Source: an uncultured Methanomicrobiales archaeon
GTDB taxonomy: Archaea > Thermoplasmatota > Thermoplasmata > Methanomassiliicoccales > Methanomethylophilaceae
Assembly (NCBI GenBank): GCA_937892275.1
Contig: CALAVG010000045.1
Span: 1-11,655, forward strand
Reading direction: 5' to 3'
Length of the DNA stretch: 11,655 bases
Every line of letters starts with the position of its first letter. The first letter of the stretch is position 1. Positions 6,501 through 11,645 of this stretch are shown one piece after another. The notes beneath the pieces were generated by a model. That model saw nothing but the letters and a program-made list of their open reading frames with translations, did not search any database and had not been told where the DNA came from. Both the position numbers and the translations under genes were made by a program.

Positions 6501-6628
6501 ATGATGTTACTGAAACGACAACACATGAGCTTATACCGATGGCCAATGTTATCGTCATGGTGGTAATATTGTTGGCAATAGTCGCGTCTATTGGCGGAAT
6601 AATGAGACTTAAAGGAGGTCACTTCTGA
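3581..6628 (+). CDS. Secreted, membrane-anchored surface protein with seven-bladed RCC1-like propeller (candidate virus spike/adhesin)
   Basis: 1015 residues. A signal peptide covers about residues 1-30 (hydrophobic FATVFVVLVLTLCVCAPVVA). Residues about 311-642 hold seven RCC1-type repeats, each built round a strand of the form T(S/N)GDLYGTG followed by NGxGQLGxG and a W-containing strand; seven is the number needed to close a propeller. Blade 5 is the most degenerate. Round the propeller is a ~100-residue module typified by GDYLxIPxxVL, YYVxNGxxYYAPD and LTLTFT: once before it (about 197-297) and three times after it (about 660-760, 778-860, 877-977). A single hydrophobic helix at about 984-1008 with a basic end anchors it, ectodomain outside. 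Many NxS/T sites suggest glycosylation. I chose the ATG at 3581 over an upstream in-frame TTG at 3515 because it begins a proper signal peptide; no ribosome site is obvious. The RCC1 fold typically binds proteins or glycans. Position and design suggest a receptor-binding spike; a host adhesin is the alternative. Confidence 0.85.
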   Translation: MASNSITKFATVFVVLVLTLCVCAPVVASVATTTETVTTEMEYGANTIDSAEYGTISSYKVGLGLDFDINRVSATFPYAVDSDGTYVRYSAHTLTKMTAYLNDSATFIVTSDLSIYTSYQLGSDISTYPATVTVNGWTFTLTRSADNNQIIEVNTTTTNDGSTAYILVPYDVTYSVPSVLTYGDNSIHSLVLTDSIGTMSGTTFTPSPGGDYLAIPVRVLTDNQSTYYVKNGDTYYAPDTNGDLSAFVAPSTTGVNSALTLTFTSSQTYTDVYELTGSSTDSDLQDVVIKLAVEKQTIDPVVNYSANIGSSYFVTQSGDLYATGLNSSGQLGTGDNTNRTTWEKVASNVAYVDATDKETRNAYYIATNGDLYAVGNGNNYQLGTGDNNSSWTWVKVASNVAKVKGYNSNSSFAFYIATNGDLYGTGSGYGGVFGNGSANDLQAWTKLATDVVDVWAYYCTAYYLDTSGNLYGTGMNGNGQLGLGDTTDRTTWTLLASDVDAVAPGLIATSYLSTTGEVFVTGNIGNSQTFQSWTSKGSSFNAVFGAPVGGYGVYGSDFAWLDSNGILYGGGQNGSGQLGASGTIQLGTSLATGVDSVKLTIGISFYTDTSGRLYVAGPNANGQCGISGGGNVTTWTDVTPQTSTIVVTNTVETETVSDLRGTVTNNVFTPSLDGAYLYVPIIDFDTYTYYVSNGSTVYAPDTSGNALAPHIVPDTTGIYPDLTVTLTQVTGYNNQIYSVYGSSTDTDEVGVAIPYTVTYNGYVETHYAYNGLGDGTETYYYWTDANGDYLYIPGDVLNSYSAYVDSSDDIYGIPWNSDNIVAVDSATPITGLVLYRDTLTNPNEVTGSGNGFIILPVTYTGGTNAPHTAPHTVWAVRGTVTNNVFTEDDNGDYLSIPIPVLVENTYHIGKGKVYYPVNMNNAHYSQTAPMKSLVNTALHLTFTADDEIPTLYELTATSSDLSLRAIWIPYIATYDVTETTTHELIPMANVIVMVVILLAIVASIGGIMRLKGGHF
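4670..4695 (+). repeat. 26-bp DNA repeat between RCC1 blades, copy 1
   Basis: Identical to 4823-4848. It encodes the YIATNGDLY strand of neighbouring blades; identity at DNA level suggests recent blade duplication or gene conversion. Confidence 0.8.
4823..4848 (+). repeat. 26-bp DNA repeat between RCC1 blades, copy 2
   Basis: Exact copy of 4670-4695, one blade (153 bases) downstream in the same frame. Confidence 0.8.
5558..5583 (+). repeat. 26-bp DNA repeat in flanking modules, copy 1
   Basis: Identical to 6209-6234; encodes RGTVTNNVF at the start of the second and fourth ~100-residue modules of the spike-like protein. Confidence 0.8.
6209..6234 (+). repeat. 26-bp DNA repeat in flanking modules, copy 2
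   Basis: Exact copy of 5558-5583, 651 bases downstream and in frame. Confidence 0.8.
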
Positions 6629-6927
6629 TGGCCTACGGGGATGTTATCGGCTCAACTCTTATGGAACTGGGCGATACTTCCCCTACCGATCTCGGATTGG
6701 ACGGGATTGGTAGCGCGGATTTACTTGGGCTTGCCTTGTGCCTGTTCCTGACTTGCTTCTCGCTCTACACTAGGAGCTATTACACTCTTGAAGTGTCAGC
6801 GTTCGCATGGTTGGTAGTTGGGTTTACCATAGCGTTGAACACACAAGCGCCGATATTGTTCCTGTTGTTCTTCGCTGTCGGTTCATTCCAGTTGGTCTAC
6901 GCTCTTAAAAGAGGGTGGGAAAAATGA
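6628..6927 (+). CDS. Small multi-pass membrane protein, 99 residues
   Basis: An acidic, glycine-rich N-terminus of about 28 residues precedes three closely spaced hydrophobic segments at about 31-48, 55-71 and 74-92, with a basic end (KRGWEK). The ATG overlaps the spike-like gene's stop (TGATG) and has a full GGAGGT site at 6614-6619, inside the end of that gene, so translation is coupled. I recognise no family. Together with the next gene it may form a minor membrane component of the virion or a scaffold for the surface proteins. Confidence 0.75.
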   Translation: MAYGDVIGSTLMELGDTSPTDLGLDGIGSADLLGLALCLFLTCFSLYTRSYYTLEVSAFAWLVVGFTIALNTQAPILFLLFFAVGSFQLVYALKRGWEK

Positions 6928-7217
6928 GCGCATTCGAATTTAGTATACAGAACATGATAGGGGTAATCGCCCAGATATGCACGGGTGGCAACGTTGAGAT
7001 AGCTGGACTACTGGTAATGCTCGGTTGCTTTTTCGTGTGCCTGATCATCATGTCCTCATTGAAAGCACCCGTTACCTATTCGGTTATCCCGATGCTACTG
7101 ATCTCGATCTTCTTCACGGCTATGGGTATATTGAGTACCACAATAGGATTTGTCCTGATCATCATTACGGCGGTTATTGTGGCTGGCATCGTGCGCCATA
7201 CGGTGATAGGAGACTGA
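6924..7217 (+). CDS. Small multi-pass membrane protein, 97 residues
   Basis: Three hydrophobic segments at about 25-43, 50-69 and 72-90, after an N-terminal stretch containing two cysteines and glycines (AQICTGGN). I placed the start at the ATG at 6924, which overlaps the preceding TGA as ATGA and has a purine-rich GGGTGG site; a GTG at 6915 in frame would lie inside that site. Unknown family. Its size, hydrophobicity and coupling match the 99-residue protein before it, but I see no convincing sequence similarity between the two. Confidence 0.75.
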   Translation: MSAFEFSIQNMIGVIAQICTGGNVEIAGLLVMLGCFFVCLIIMSSLKAPVTYSVIPMLLISIFFTAMGILSTTIGFVLIIITAVIVAGIVRHTVIGD

Positions 7218-7221
7218 TAGC

Positions 7222-8373
7222 ATGGGTCTTATGTCTAGTAGCGGTGGCGAGGATACCTTACAGGTCAGTTTAGCGGTGTTTGCTATCGTAATATCGCTGG
7301 TAGTGACATCGTTGGTTCCGGCGATCGTACCCGAATATGACGCGGATGGGGATCTGTTAGCGGATGCTAGACAGAAAATGGAGAACTTTACAGGGGAATC
7401 AATGGTTTCCTATTCCCCGTGGCAACTTACATGGGTTGCTACGCCCTATACCACTAATTCACAAGAGAGAATACTCTCTCCATACGGGTGGGTATTCGGC
7501 TCCATCTCGAACACATATACGTATGACGGGGTTAGCTATATCGGAGAGGAAGTGGTACGCTTAGACCCCGATCAGAAGTCGGATTATCCGCTGACTACCA
7601 ACACAGAGATACCGATACACACAATAGAGGATGATAGCCAGTATTACGATGACTGGTGGGAGTTCGGATTATTAGGGCCAATAATTTCAAAATGGTGGGA
7701 TCAAACCGTACTCGGTAATGATCCTGTCTATATCGATAATGGCGTGTTTGACTTTACTGGCCTACTCTATCACTTCGATCCGACATATCGTATCAGTACA
7801 GAGGGTTCTAGCGCGACAAAACTAAACTCGGACTGGGCTAGTCTGAATGTGTTATGGTATGGGAACACATACGGTTCTGGTATTTCCGGCGGTCTCATAC
7901 TGCACTCCAATACATCGAATGCCATCATAGCTCATTACAATTCGTCCGACATCATCCGTGACGCTCAAACGGATTCGCAGTACGCTACTAAGTATCTGCT
8001 GGATTTCGAGGGTATCCAAATCTATATGTATATCCTGTTCGACACAGAGGTCCTGACCTCTGGATCAAATCTAGAAGAAGCTTGGGAAAATGGTAATTGG
8101 CGCATAGCATTCAGCACACCTAGCGCAGACGGATTAATGGACATCTTCAATTCCAACGATCTGTCATCTTCAGTCGGTAATCTGATTGACACATACATAT
8201 CCATCTTCACGTTCAATATGCCGAATTGCCCGACAATGTTCAACGTGGTATTCTGGGTCATTTGCATTCTGCCTTTAACCTTGGCTATGCTACTGTTCCT
8301 GTCCAGATTCGGAATTGCTGGCATGGGTGCTGGCGTACTAGGAATGGCGTTATCATTCATAGGATTGGCGTGA
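7222..8373 (+). CDS. Membrane-anchored ectodomain protein, 383 residues (candidate virion surface protein)
   Basis: One hydrophobic segment near the N-terminus (about 14-36) acts as signal anchor or uncleaved signal. Residues about 40-330 form a polar, aromatic-rich ectodomain (for example YYDDWWEF near residue 141) with several NxS/T sites. Two hydrophobic helices at about 339-360 and 363-382 close the protein. A GGAG site at 7209-7212 lies nine bases before the ATG, within the end of the previous gene. No enzyme motif is visible. N-terminal helix plus large outside domain plus paired C-terminal helices is shared with the next gene, so the two are probably partner surface proteins, possibly a minor capsid or fusion-type pair. 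Confidence 0.75.
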   Translation: MGLMSSSGGEDTLQVSLAVFAIVISLVVTSLVPAIVPEYDADGDLLADARQKMENFTGESMVSYSPWQLTWVATPYTTNSQERILSPYGWVFGSISNTYTYDGVSYIGEEVVRLDPDQKSDYPLTTNTEIPIHTIEDDSQYYDDWWEFGLLGPIISKWWDQTVLGNDPVYIDNGVFDFTGLLYHFDPTYRISTEGSSATKLNSDWASLNVLWYGNTYGSGISGGLILHSNTSNAIIAHYNSSDIIRDAQTDSQYATKYLLDFEGIQIYMYILFDTEVLTSGSNLEEAWENGNWRIAFSTPSADGLMDIFNSNDLSSSVGNLIDTYISIFTFNMPNCPTMFNVVFWVICILPLTLAMLLFLSRFGIAGMGAGVLGMALSFIGLA

Positions 8374-8377
8374 TACA

Positions 8378-9988
8378 ATGATTAGTAGAAGTTACGTAGC
8401 ATTAACGGTATTCATAGCGTTGATTGTACCCCTCAGCGCTGGATTCCTTTTACCATCCGATACGGAGGAAAAGACATCCTATACGACTGATGAAGTCATC
8501 AACGTTACGGCCAGTTTGGAGAACTCGACCTATTCAGAAGATGTTTACAGTACGTCATATCTGAACAACCTGTTCCTGTTCAGGCATTCGGGAGCATATT
8601 CCCTAGATGGAGACAAAACGAACACCCATAACAACTATCCAGCGCTAACAGAGCAAGAGGGACAGATAGGATATGCGTCGGCAGAGGTAATGCTAGATCT
8701 GGCCCACATGGCTGAAATTCATACTCCGGCACCATATTGCGTCCAGATCAATAATACATCAACCAGTACACTTAAAATCGGGGATTTAGAAGTAGAAACG
8801 CTTATCTATTACCCGAATACCAAAATCCTTTACGGATTCAATTCAGATGGAGTGGGCTACCACGACAGTAGTACCAGCGTTACAATCCAGCCGATTACGG
8901 GAGCTAATACGGGGACATACTATATTGACTATCTTATTCAAGATACCTTTAACGGAGAGCCAGCGTACTATGACGCTACCAATGGATTCATAGCTCGCGG
9001 TTCTACATACTGGGCCAATAGCTTCACGAACTCGGTTGTACCAATCCTGATTCAATCCCAAGACTTCCCTGTTCCGATTCTGGACGCGTACGGACACCGT
9101 TTGAGTATGAGCGTAACGGACGGTACGATCTCGATCACCGTTGATTCAGAGACCAAGGTACTAGGGGATGTATCCGCATATCCGTACTGCCTGATTCTCA
9201 TTGAAAAAGACGGCATATCGGCTAGCGGAGTGATGGACATGAGCAATTTCACGGACTTCACGATAAGTAAGATCGGTGCAACGGTGGAATTTGATTCAGT
9301 CATTAATGACAGTATAACCATGGTCAATTTGATACCCACTGACAACGGTACATTTGTCCACTATCACCTACGCTATTACATCCCGTACGTCATGAGCGGT
9401 AGCTCCGTCAAGACACCAGCGATAGAGAACAATACACTGGATTGCAAGTCCTATTACCCTAACGATACATGGGCTATACGTCTCTCCAATCTGGCTAGAT
9501 CTGGCACAACACTAGACATCAATGTGGAGACAAGGAGCGGTACTACGGTTACGCATAGCTACCCAGTGATAGACAACGCCATTACCGTGACGTTGGATGA
9601 CACCGACAACCTGATACCTCTCTCTAAGCTCATGGTAACTCTGATTCCGGCGGGAGAAGAGAATGTCTATGAGCTATGGATAGGCAACTATTGCGTTGAT
9701 ACATTCGATGACGGTAAACCGAAAGATCTGACACTGGGCTTTAACGGCACATGGAAAACGACAGTCCAACTCTCTAAGCTCGTGGAGACGAAACATAATG
9801 AATACCTCTGGACTGCTGGCTTCTTCGGTCTCGATGCTACTGGATTCTGTGGCTTCGGACTGATCGCGTCATTCCTAGCGTTCATCGGATTGGGTCTCTA
9901 TGCACGTCAACAAGGGGATAACATACTTCCGTTATTCATAGCATCTATTGTGTGTGGTGGTATCTACATGGCATTGTTGATAAGCTGA
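8378..9988 (+). CDS. Membrane-anchored ectodomain protein, 536 residues (candidate virion surface protein)
   Basis: A signal-like helix lies at about residues 7-24, followed by an ectodomain rich in Thr, Ser, Asn and Tyr (about 25-475) with several NxS/T sites. Two C-terminal hydrophobic helices at about 488-508 and 515-535 are separated by a short basic turn (ARQQGD). It looks beta-rich; there are no RCC1 repeats and no recognised domain. The ATG follows the previous stop by four bases, with GGCGTGAT upstream, which pairs partly with the archaeal 16S end. It is the last gene of the structural operon. Its plan repeats that of the 383-residue protein, suggesting a two-component surface complex; a host-derived surface protein is less likely given the operon. 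Confidence 0.75.
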   Translation: MISRSYVALTVFIALIVPLSAGFLLPSDTEEKTSYTTDEVINVTASLENSTYSEDVYSTSYLNNLFLFRHSGAYSLDGDKTNTHNNYPALTEQEGQIGYASAEVMLDLAHMAEIHTPAPYCVQINNTSTSTLKIGDLEVETLIYYPNTKILYGFNSDGVGYHDSSTSVTIQPITGANTGTYYIDYLIQDTFNGEPAYYDATNGFIARGSTYWANSFTNSVVPILIQSQDFPVPILDAYGHRLSMSVTDGTISITVDSETKVLGDVSAYPYCLILIEKDGISASGVMDMSNFTDFTISKIGATVEFDSVINDSITMVNLIPTDNGTFVHYHLRYYIPYVMSGSSVKTPAIENNTLDCKSYYPNDTWAIRLSNLARSGTTLDINVETRSGTTVTHSYPVIDNAITVTLDDTDNLIPLSKLMVTLIPAGEENVYELWIGNYCVDTFDDGKPKDLTLGFNGTWKTTVQLSKLVETKHNEYLWTAGFFGLDATGFCGFGLIASFLAFIGLGLYARQQGDNILPLFIASIVCGGIYMALLIS

Positions 9989-10071
9989 CAAATAACCTGA
10001 ACAAACCTTTTCCTTTCCAATAAAATCGACAAAATCAACCTATTAATACCGACTGCCCATTTTCTATCTTG

Positions 10072-10083
10072 GTCAGTACCCAT
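10072..10083. repeat. 12-bp inverted repeat, left arm
   Basis: GTCAGTACCCAT; its exact reverse complement is at 10165-10176. Ten bases of it (TCAGTACCCA) recur in direct orientation at 10649-10658. Confidence 0.7.
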
Positions 10084-10091
10084 CATCTGAC

Positions 10092-10123
10092 GGCCAGCAG
10101 GTTTCAACGTTTCCCTGCTGGCC
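10092..10123. terminator. 10-bp GC-rich hairpin between convergent operons
   Basis: GGCCAGCAGG (10092-10101) pairs perfectly with 10114-10123 across a 12-base loop. It lies between the plus operon ending at 9988 and the minus gene ending at 10178, so a two-way terminator or mRNA 3' end protector is likely. It is itself nested inside the 12-bp inverted repeat 10072-10083/10165-10176. Confidence 0.5.
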
Positions 10124-10164
10124 TATTCATTCGAGTATATCGCCGTCTTCACGTTAGTAACATT

Positions 10165-10176
10165 ATGGGTACTGAC
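10165..10176. repeat. 12-bp inverted repeat, right arm
   Basis: Exact reverse complement of 10072-10083, ending two bases before the stop codon of the basic protein gene. With the inner hairpin it could fold into a long stem. Confidence 0.7.
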
Positions 10177-10177
10177 A

Positions 10178-10489
10178 TCAACGTTTCTTCTTGTTCGCCG
10201 TCTTCTTAATGAGCTTCTTCTTCGGGGTCACGGGGTTCTTCTTCTTAGGCTTCTTGTTGTAACTGGCTACCATGCCAGTCCTGTTCGATACCTCTTTAAT
10301 GGCCTGATCGTGCGAGATCGGCCTATCGAAATCGGCCTTATTGACTCTCTTGGCTCTCTGAAACTTGATGTCCACGCCTTTCGGTAACGTGGCCATGACT
10401 TTCTTCTTCTGCTCTTCGGAGAGATCGCCATAATAGCTGACTTTTATGTAAGTCGCATCTGGATTTTCTAACATCTGTTTGTTGGACAT
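10178..10489 (-). CDS. Small lysine-rich basic protein, candidate DNA-binding protein
   Basis: 103 residues. An N-terminal domain (about 1-70) of mixed strand and helix character (ATYIKVSYYGDLSEEQKKKV) is followed by a long basic tail (about 80-103) of Lys-Lys and Pro-Lys runs resembling histone-type or nucleoid protein tails. No family is recognised. I chose the ATG at 10489 because a GAGGTAA site lies directly upstream; the frame stays open to an ATG at 10597 that lacks a good site. The tail suggests binding to DNA or RNA, perhaps condensing the genome in the virion, or early regulation. It is a single-gene unit with its own likely promoter near 10533. Confidence 0.75.
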   Translation of the reverse strand: MSNKQMLENPDATYIKVSYYGDLSEEQKKKVMATLPKGVDIKFQRAKRVNKADFDRPISHDQAIKEVSNRTGMVASYNKKPKKKNPVTPKKKLIKKTANKKKR

Positions 10490-10493
10490 TTTG

Positions 10494-10500
10494 TTACCTC
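10494..10500 (-). promoter_or_regulatory. Ribosome binding site deciding the 10489 start
   Basis: GAGGTAA on the minus strand, close to archaeal consensus GGAGGTGA and correctly spaced from the ATG at 10489; it rules in that start over 10597. Confidence 0.65.
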
Positions 10501-10526
10501 GATAGAAGAATAGGAAGCGGTTTAGG

Positions 10527-10538
10527 AATAAGTTTATG
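10527..10538 (-). promoter_or_regulatory. TATA-like element for the basic protein gene
   Basis: CATAAACTTATT on the minus strand places a transcription start near 10507, leaving a short leader that includes the ribosome site. Confidence 0.35.
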
Positions 10539-10662
10539 CCGATTCTACGTACTTTACGATGTCCAGCTAGATCGTGTTCTAAATGTCCTCTGGCCATATC
10601 CGTACGCGAAACCTTTACTGCGTATTATGGCCCATCTATGTTCGTGCATCAGTACCCACTCC

Positions 10663-10676
10663 GTAAAAGTATAAAT
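10663..10676 (+). promoter_or_regulatory. BRE plus TATA-like element reading into the branched repeat
   Basis: GTAAAA matches the archaeal BRE pattern and is followed directly by GTATAAAT. Transcription would start near 10697, at the left edge of the 13-bp inverted repeat. The reverse strand (TTTATACT) could also serve as a TATA for leftward transcription. Confidence 0.45.
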
Positions 10677-10698
10677 CCGAATTTATGATTTGGGGTTA

Positions 10699-10765
10699 TG
10701 CTATGTTCGGACAGGCGCGCACACACCGCCTTGTGATTCCCGTAAAAATCACTCCGAACATAGCA
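10699..10765 (+). ncRNA. Candidate structured RNA with three-way-junction fold (or DNA cruciform/terminator)
   Basis: A perfect 13-bp terminal stem pairs 10699-10711 with 10753-10765; allowing a three-base bulge, four further G-C pairs join 10692-10695 with 10766-10769. Inside are two smaller hairpins: AGGCG/CGCCT (10713-10717 with 10727-10731) and GTGATT/AATCAC (10733-10738 with 10747-10752), the latter stacked directly on the terminal stem. A plus-strand BRE/TATA-like element predicts transcription starting at the base of the stem. It does not match tRNA dimensions. Alternatives: a terminator or mRNA 3' protector for the minus gene whose stop is at 10773, eight bases away; a DNA cruciform or origin; or a small leaderless plus-strand ORF, since a frame at 10703-10792 encodes 29 residues (starting MFGQARTHRL). 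Confidence 0.4.
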
Positions 10766-10772
10766 CCCCGAT

Positions 10773-11015
10773 TTATTCGCCCAACTCCTTGAATTGTATA
10801 CAACCTCTCGCTCTGGCTGGAATTATGGTGGACGAACAGAGTTTATCGTAGTGTCTGCATAGCCCACATTCGCCATAGAATCCGCCGTAATCATCCCTCC
10901 AATAGTGGGAACCGCACACAGGACAAACGATTTCGTCTGAATCCGCATCATAATAGAAACGGACATGGCATGAACAACATAGATGGGATAGGATTTCCTC
11001 TCCGATCTTAGGCAT
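10773..11015 (-). CDS. Cysteine-rich zinc-ribbon-like protein, 80 residues
   Basis: Two metal sites are readable. The first is C13-x2-C16 paired with C31-x2-C34 (VCPVCGS, a typical zinc-ribbon knuckle). The second is C50-x2-C53 with C60 and C72. An extra cysteine lies at 14. The spacing and the Trp/Tyr-rich link suit a small nucleic-acid-binding or adaptor protein; no enzyme motif is present. The ATG at 11015 has a full GGAGGT site seven bases upstream and overlaps the end of the preceding gene by eight bases. It is last of a three-gene operon and is followed after seven bases by the branched inverted repeat. A regulatory role is plausible but unproved. Confidence 0.75.
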   Translation of the reverse strand: MPKIGEEILSHLCCSCHVRFYYDADSDEIVCPVCGSHYWRDDYGGFYGECGLCRHYDKLCSSTIIPARARGCIQFKELGE

Positions 11016-11313
11016 CGGCTAGACCTCCGTATTTGATGTTTTCCCATACGCCCAACGACCGATCTACCTTGTAATCGACCGAAAGAGCGTGGCCAGTCTT
11101 GCTACCGTTCTGGAATACAACGAAACACAGTTTACCTTTCTTGTTCGGAAGTATCTCGATGGCCGTACAGAAGTTGGAGTAGTTAGCACCGCGATAGATC
11201 TTCGCTGACTTTCCACAAGTTTTTTCCCCGATAAGTTGGGATGCGGTACGGTACGCTTCCTTGATCCCATCGACCTTGATACGCTCGTGCGTACCCACGT
11301 AATAGTCCGTCAT
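11008..11313 (-). CDS. Hypothetical protein, 101 residues
   Basis: A soluble protein with mixed alpha/beta character: a helix at about 17-30 (IKEAYRTASQLIG), hydrophobic strands at about 49-55 (CTAIEIL) and 61-68 (KLCFVVFQ), and three cysteines that do not form a metal-site pattern. No family recognised. GGAGGT lies just before the ATG at 11313, encoded inside the end of the preceding gene, and the start overlaps that gene's stop as ATGA. It overlaps the zinc-ribbon gene by eight bases, so the three genes are surely translated from one mRNA. Confidence 0.7.
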   Translation of the reverse strand: MTDYYVGTHERIKVDGIKEAYRTASQLIGEKTCGKSAKIYRGANYSNFCTAIEILPNKKGKLCFVVFQNGSKTGHALSVDYKVDRSLGVWENIKYGGLADA

Positions 11314-11441
11314 AGCAACCTCCTTTCAATGAAGTTCTGCAAGCAATCTGTTGCCCGTACTCCTATCGTGAGATAGAGCAAAAAGCAACCGGCGATTATG
11401 GCCGAAGCTGTTGCTATCTCGATCAGCATTTCCATTATCAT
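11310..11441 (-). CDS. Single-pass membrane peptide, 43 residues
   Basis: One hydrophobic helix (about residues 7-27, EIATASAIIAGCFLLYLTIGV) is followed by a short polar, basic tail (NFIERRLL). I chose the ATG at 11441 because GGTG at 11451-11448 is six bases upstream; the open frame extends back to 11495 but that part has no start with a ribosome site, and an ATG at 11435 is also possible. It is first in a three-gene operon. Function unknown; small one-helix proteins are common in archaeal viruses. Confidence 0.6.
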   Translation of the reverse strand: MIMEMLIEIATASAIIAGCFLLYLTIGVRATDCLQNFIERRLL

Positions 11442-11491
11442 AACACACACCTTTTTGGAAAGAAATTGTTTGTTGCGGTTTTTGGTAATCT

Positions 11492-11504
11492 GCAAATATT
11501 CGAT
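11492..11504 (-). promoter_or_regulatory. TATA-like element of the right-hand minus operon
   Basis: GAATATTTG on the minus strand predicts a start near 11472, about 30 bases before the ATG at 11441 and upstream of its ribosome site. The match to consensus is moderate. Confidence 0.4.
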
Positions 11505-11509
11505 TCTGC

Positions 11510-11521
11510 CCGTCTAGACGG
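11510..11521. promoter_or_regulatory. 12-bp perfect palindrome, candidate operator
   Basis: CCGTCTAGACGG is self-complementary and lies immediately upstream of the TATA-like element of the operon starting at 11441, the position of an archaeal activator or repressor site. Confidence 0.45.
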
Positions 11522-11561
11522 CCCGTAGAGACACGTCAGAGGTCTTAGAGGTATCCGAATA

Positions 11562-11585
11562 CGTCTTAGCGTCCTAACGTCTTAA
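11562..11585. repeat. Three tandem 8-bp repeats (iteron-like)
   Basis: CGTCTTAG, CGTCCTAA and CGTCTTAA follow each other without gaps; a related GGTCTTAG lies at 11541-11548. They border a very AT-rich stretch. Iterons next to an AT-rich unwinding region are typical of replication origins; multiple regulator sites are the alternative. Confidence 0.5.
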
Positions 11586-11645
11586 CGACTTTTTAAAATT
11601 AATCTTATTACTATTGAGTTTTTAATTTATTTAGGTTAAAATCAA
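11586..11645. other. AT-rich stretch beside the tandem repeats
   Basis: About 60 bases made mostly of A and T (runs such as TTTTTAAAATTAATC and TTTAATTTATTTAGG). No gene is visible from 11442 to the window edge. It may be a DNA-unwinding element or hold promoters for a gene beyond the edge. Confidence 0.4.

Noticed and set aside
3284..6628. Possible TGA read-through fusing mini-protein 2 to the spike-like protein, since both are in the same frame
   Set aside because: The spike has its own signal peptide and ATG, and TGA is the normal stop of most genes here; shared frame has a one-in-three chance.
10490..10597. N-terminal extension of the basic protein to an ATG at 10597
   Set aside because: GAGGTAA before the ATG at 10489 is far better, and a TATA-like element lies inside the extension.
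10699..10765. tRNA gene
   Set aside because: The terminal stem is 13 bp rather than 7, only two inner hairpins exist, and no T-loop sequence (GTTCRA) is placed correctly.
11562..11585. CRISPR array
   Set aside because: Units are 8 bp with no spacers.
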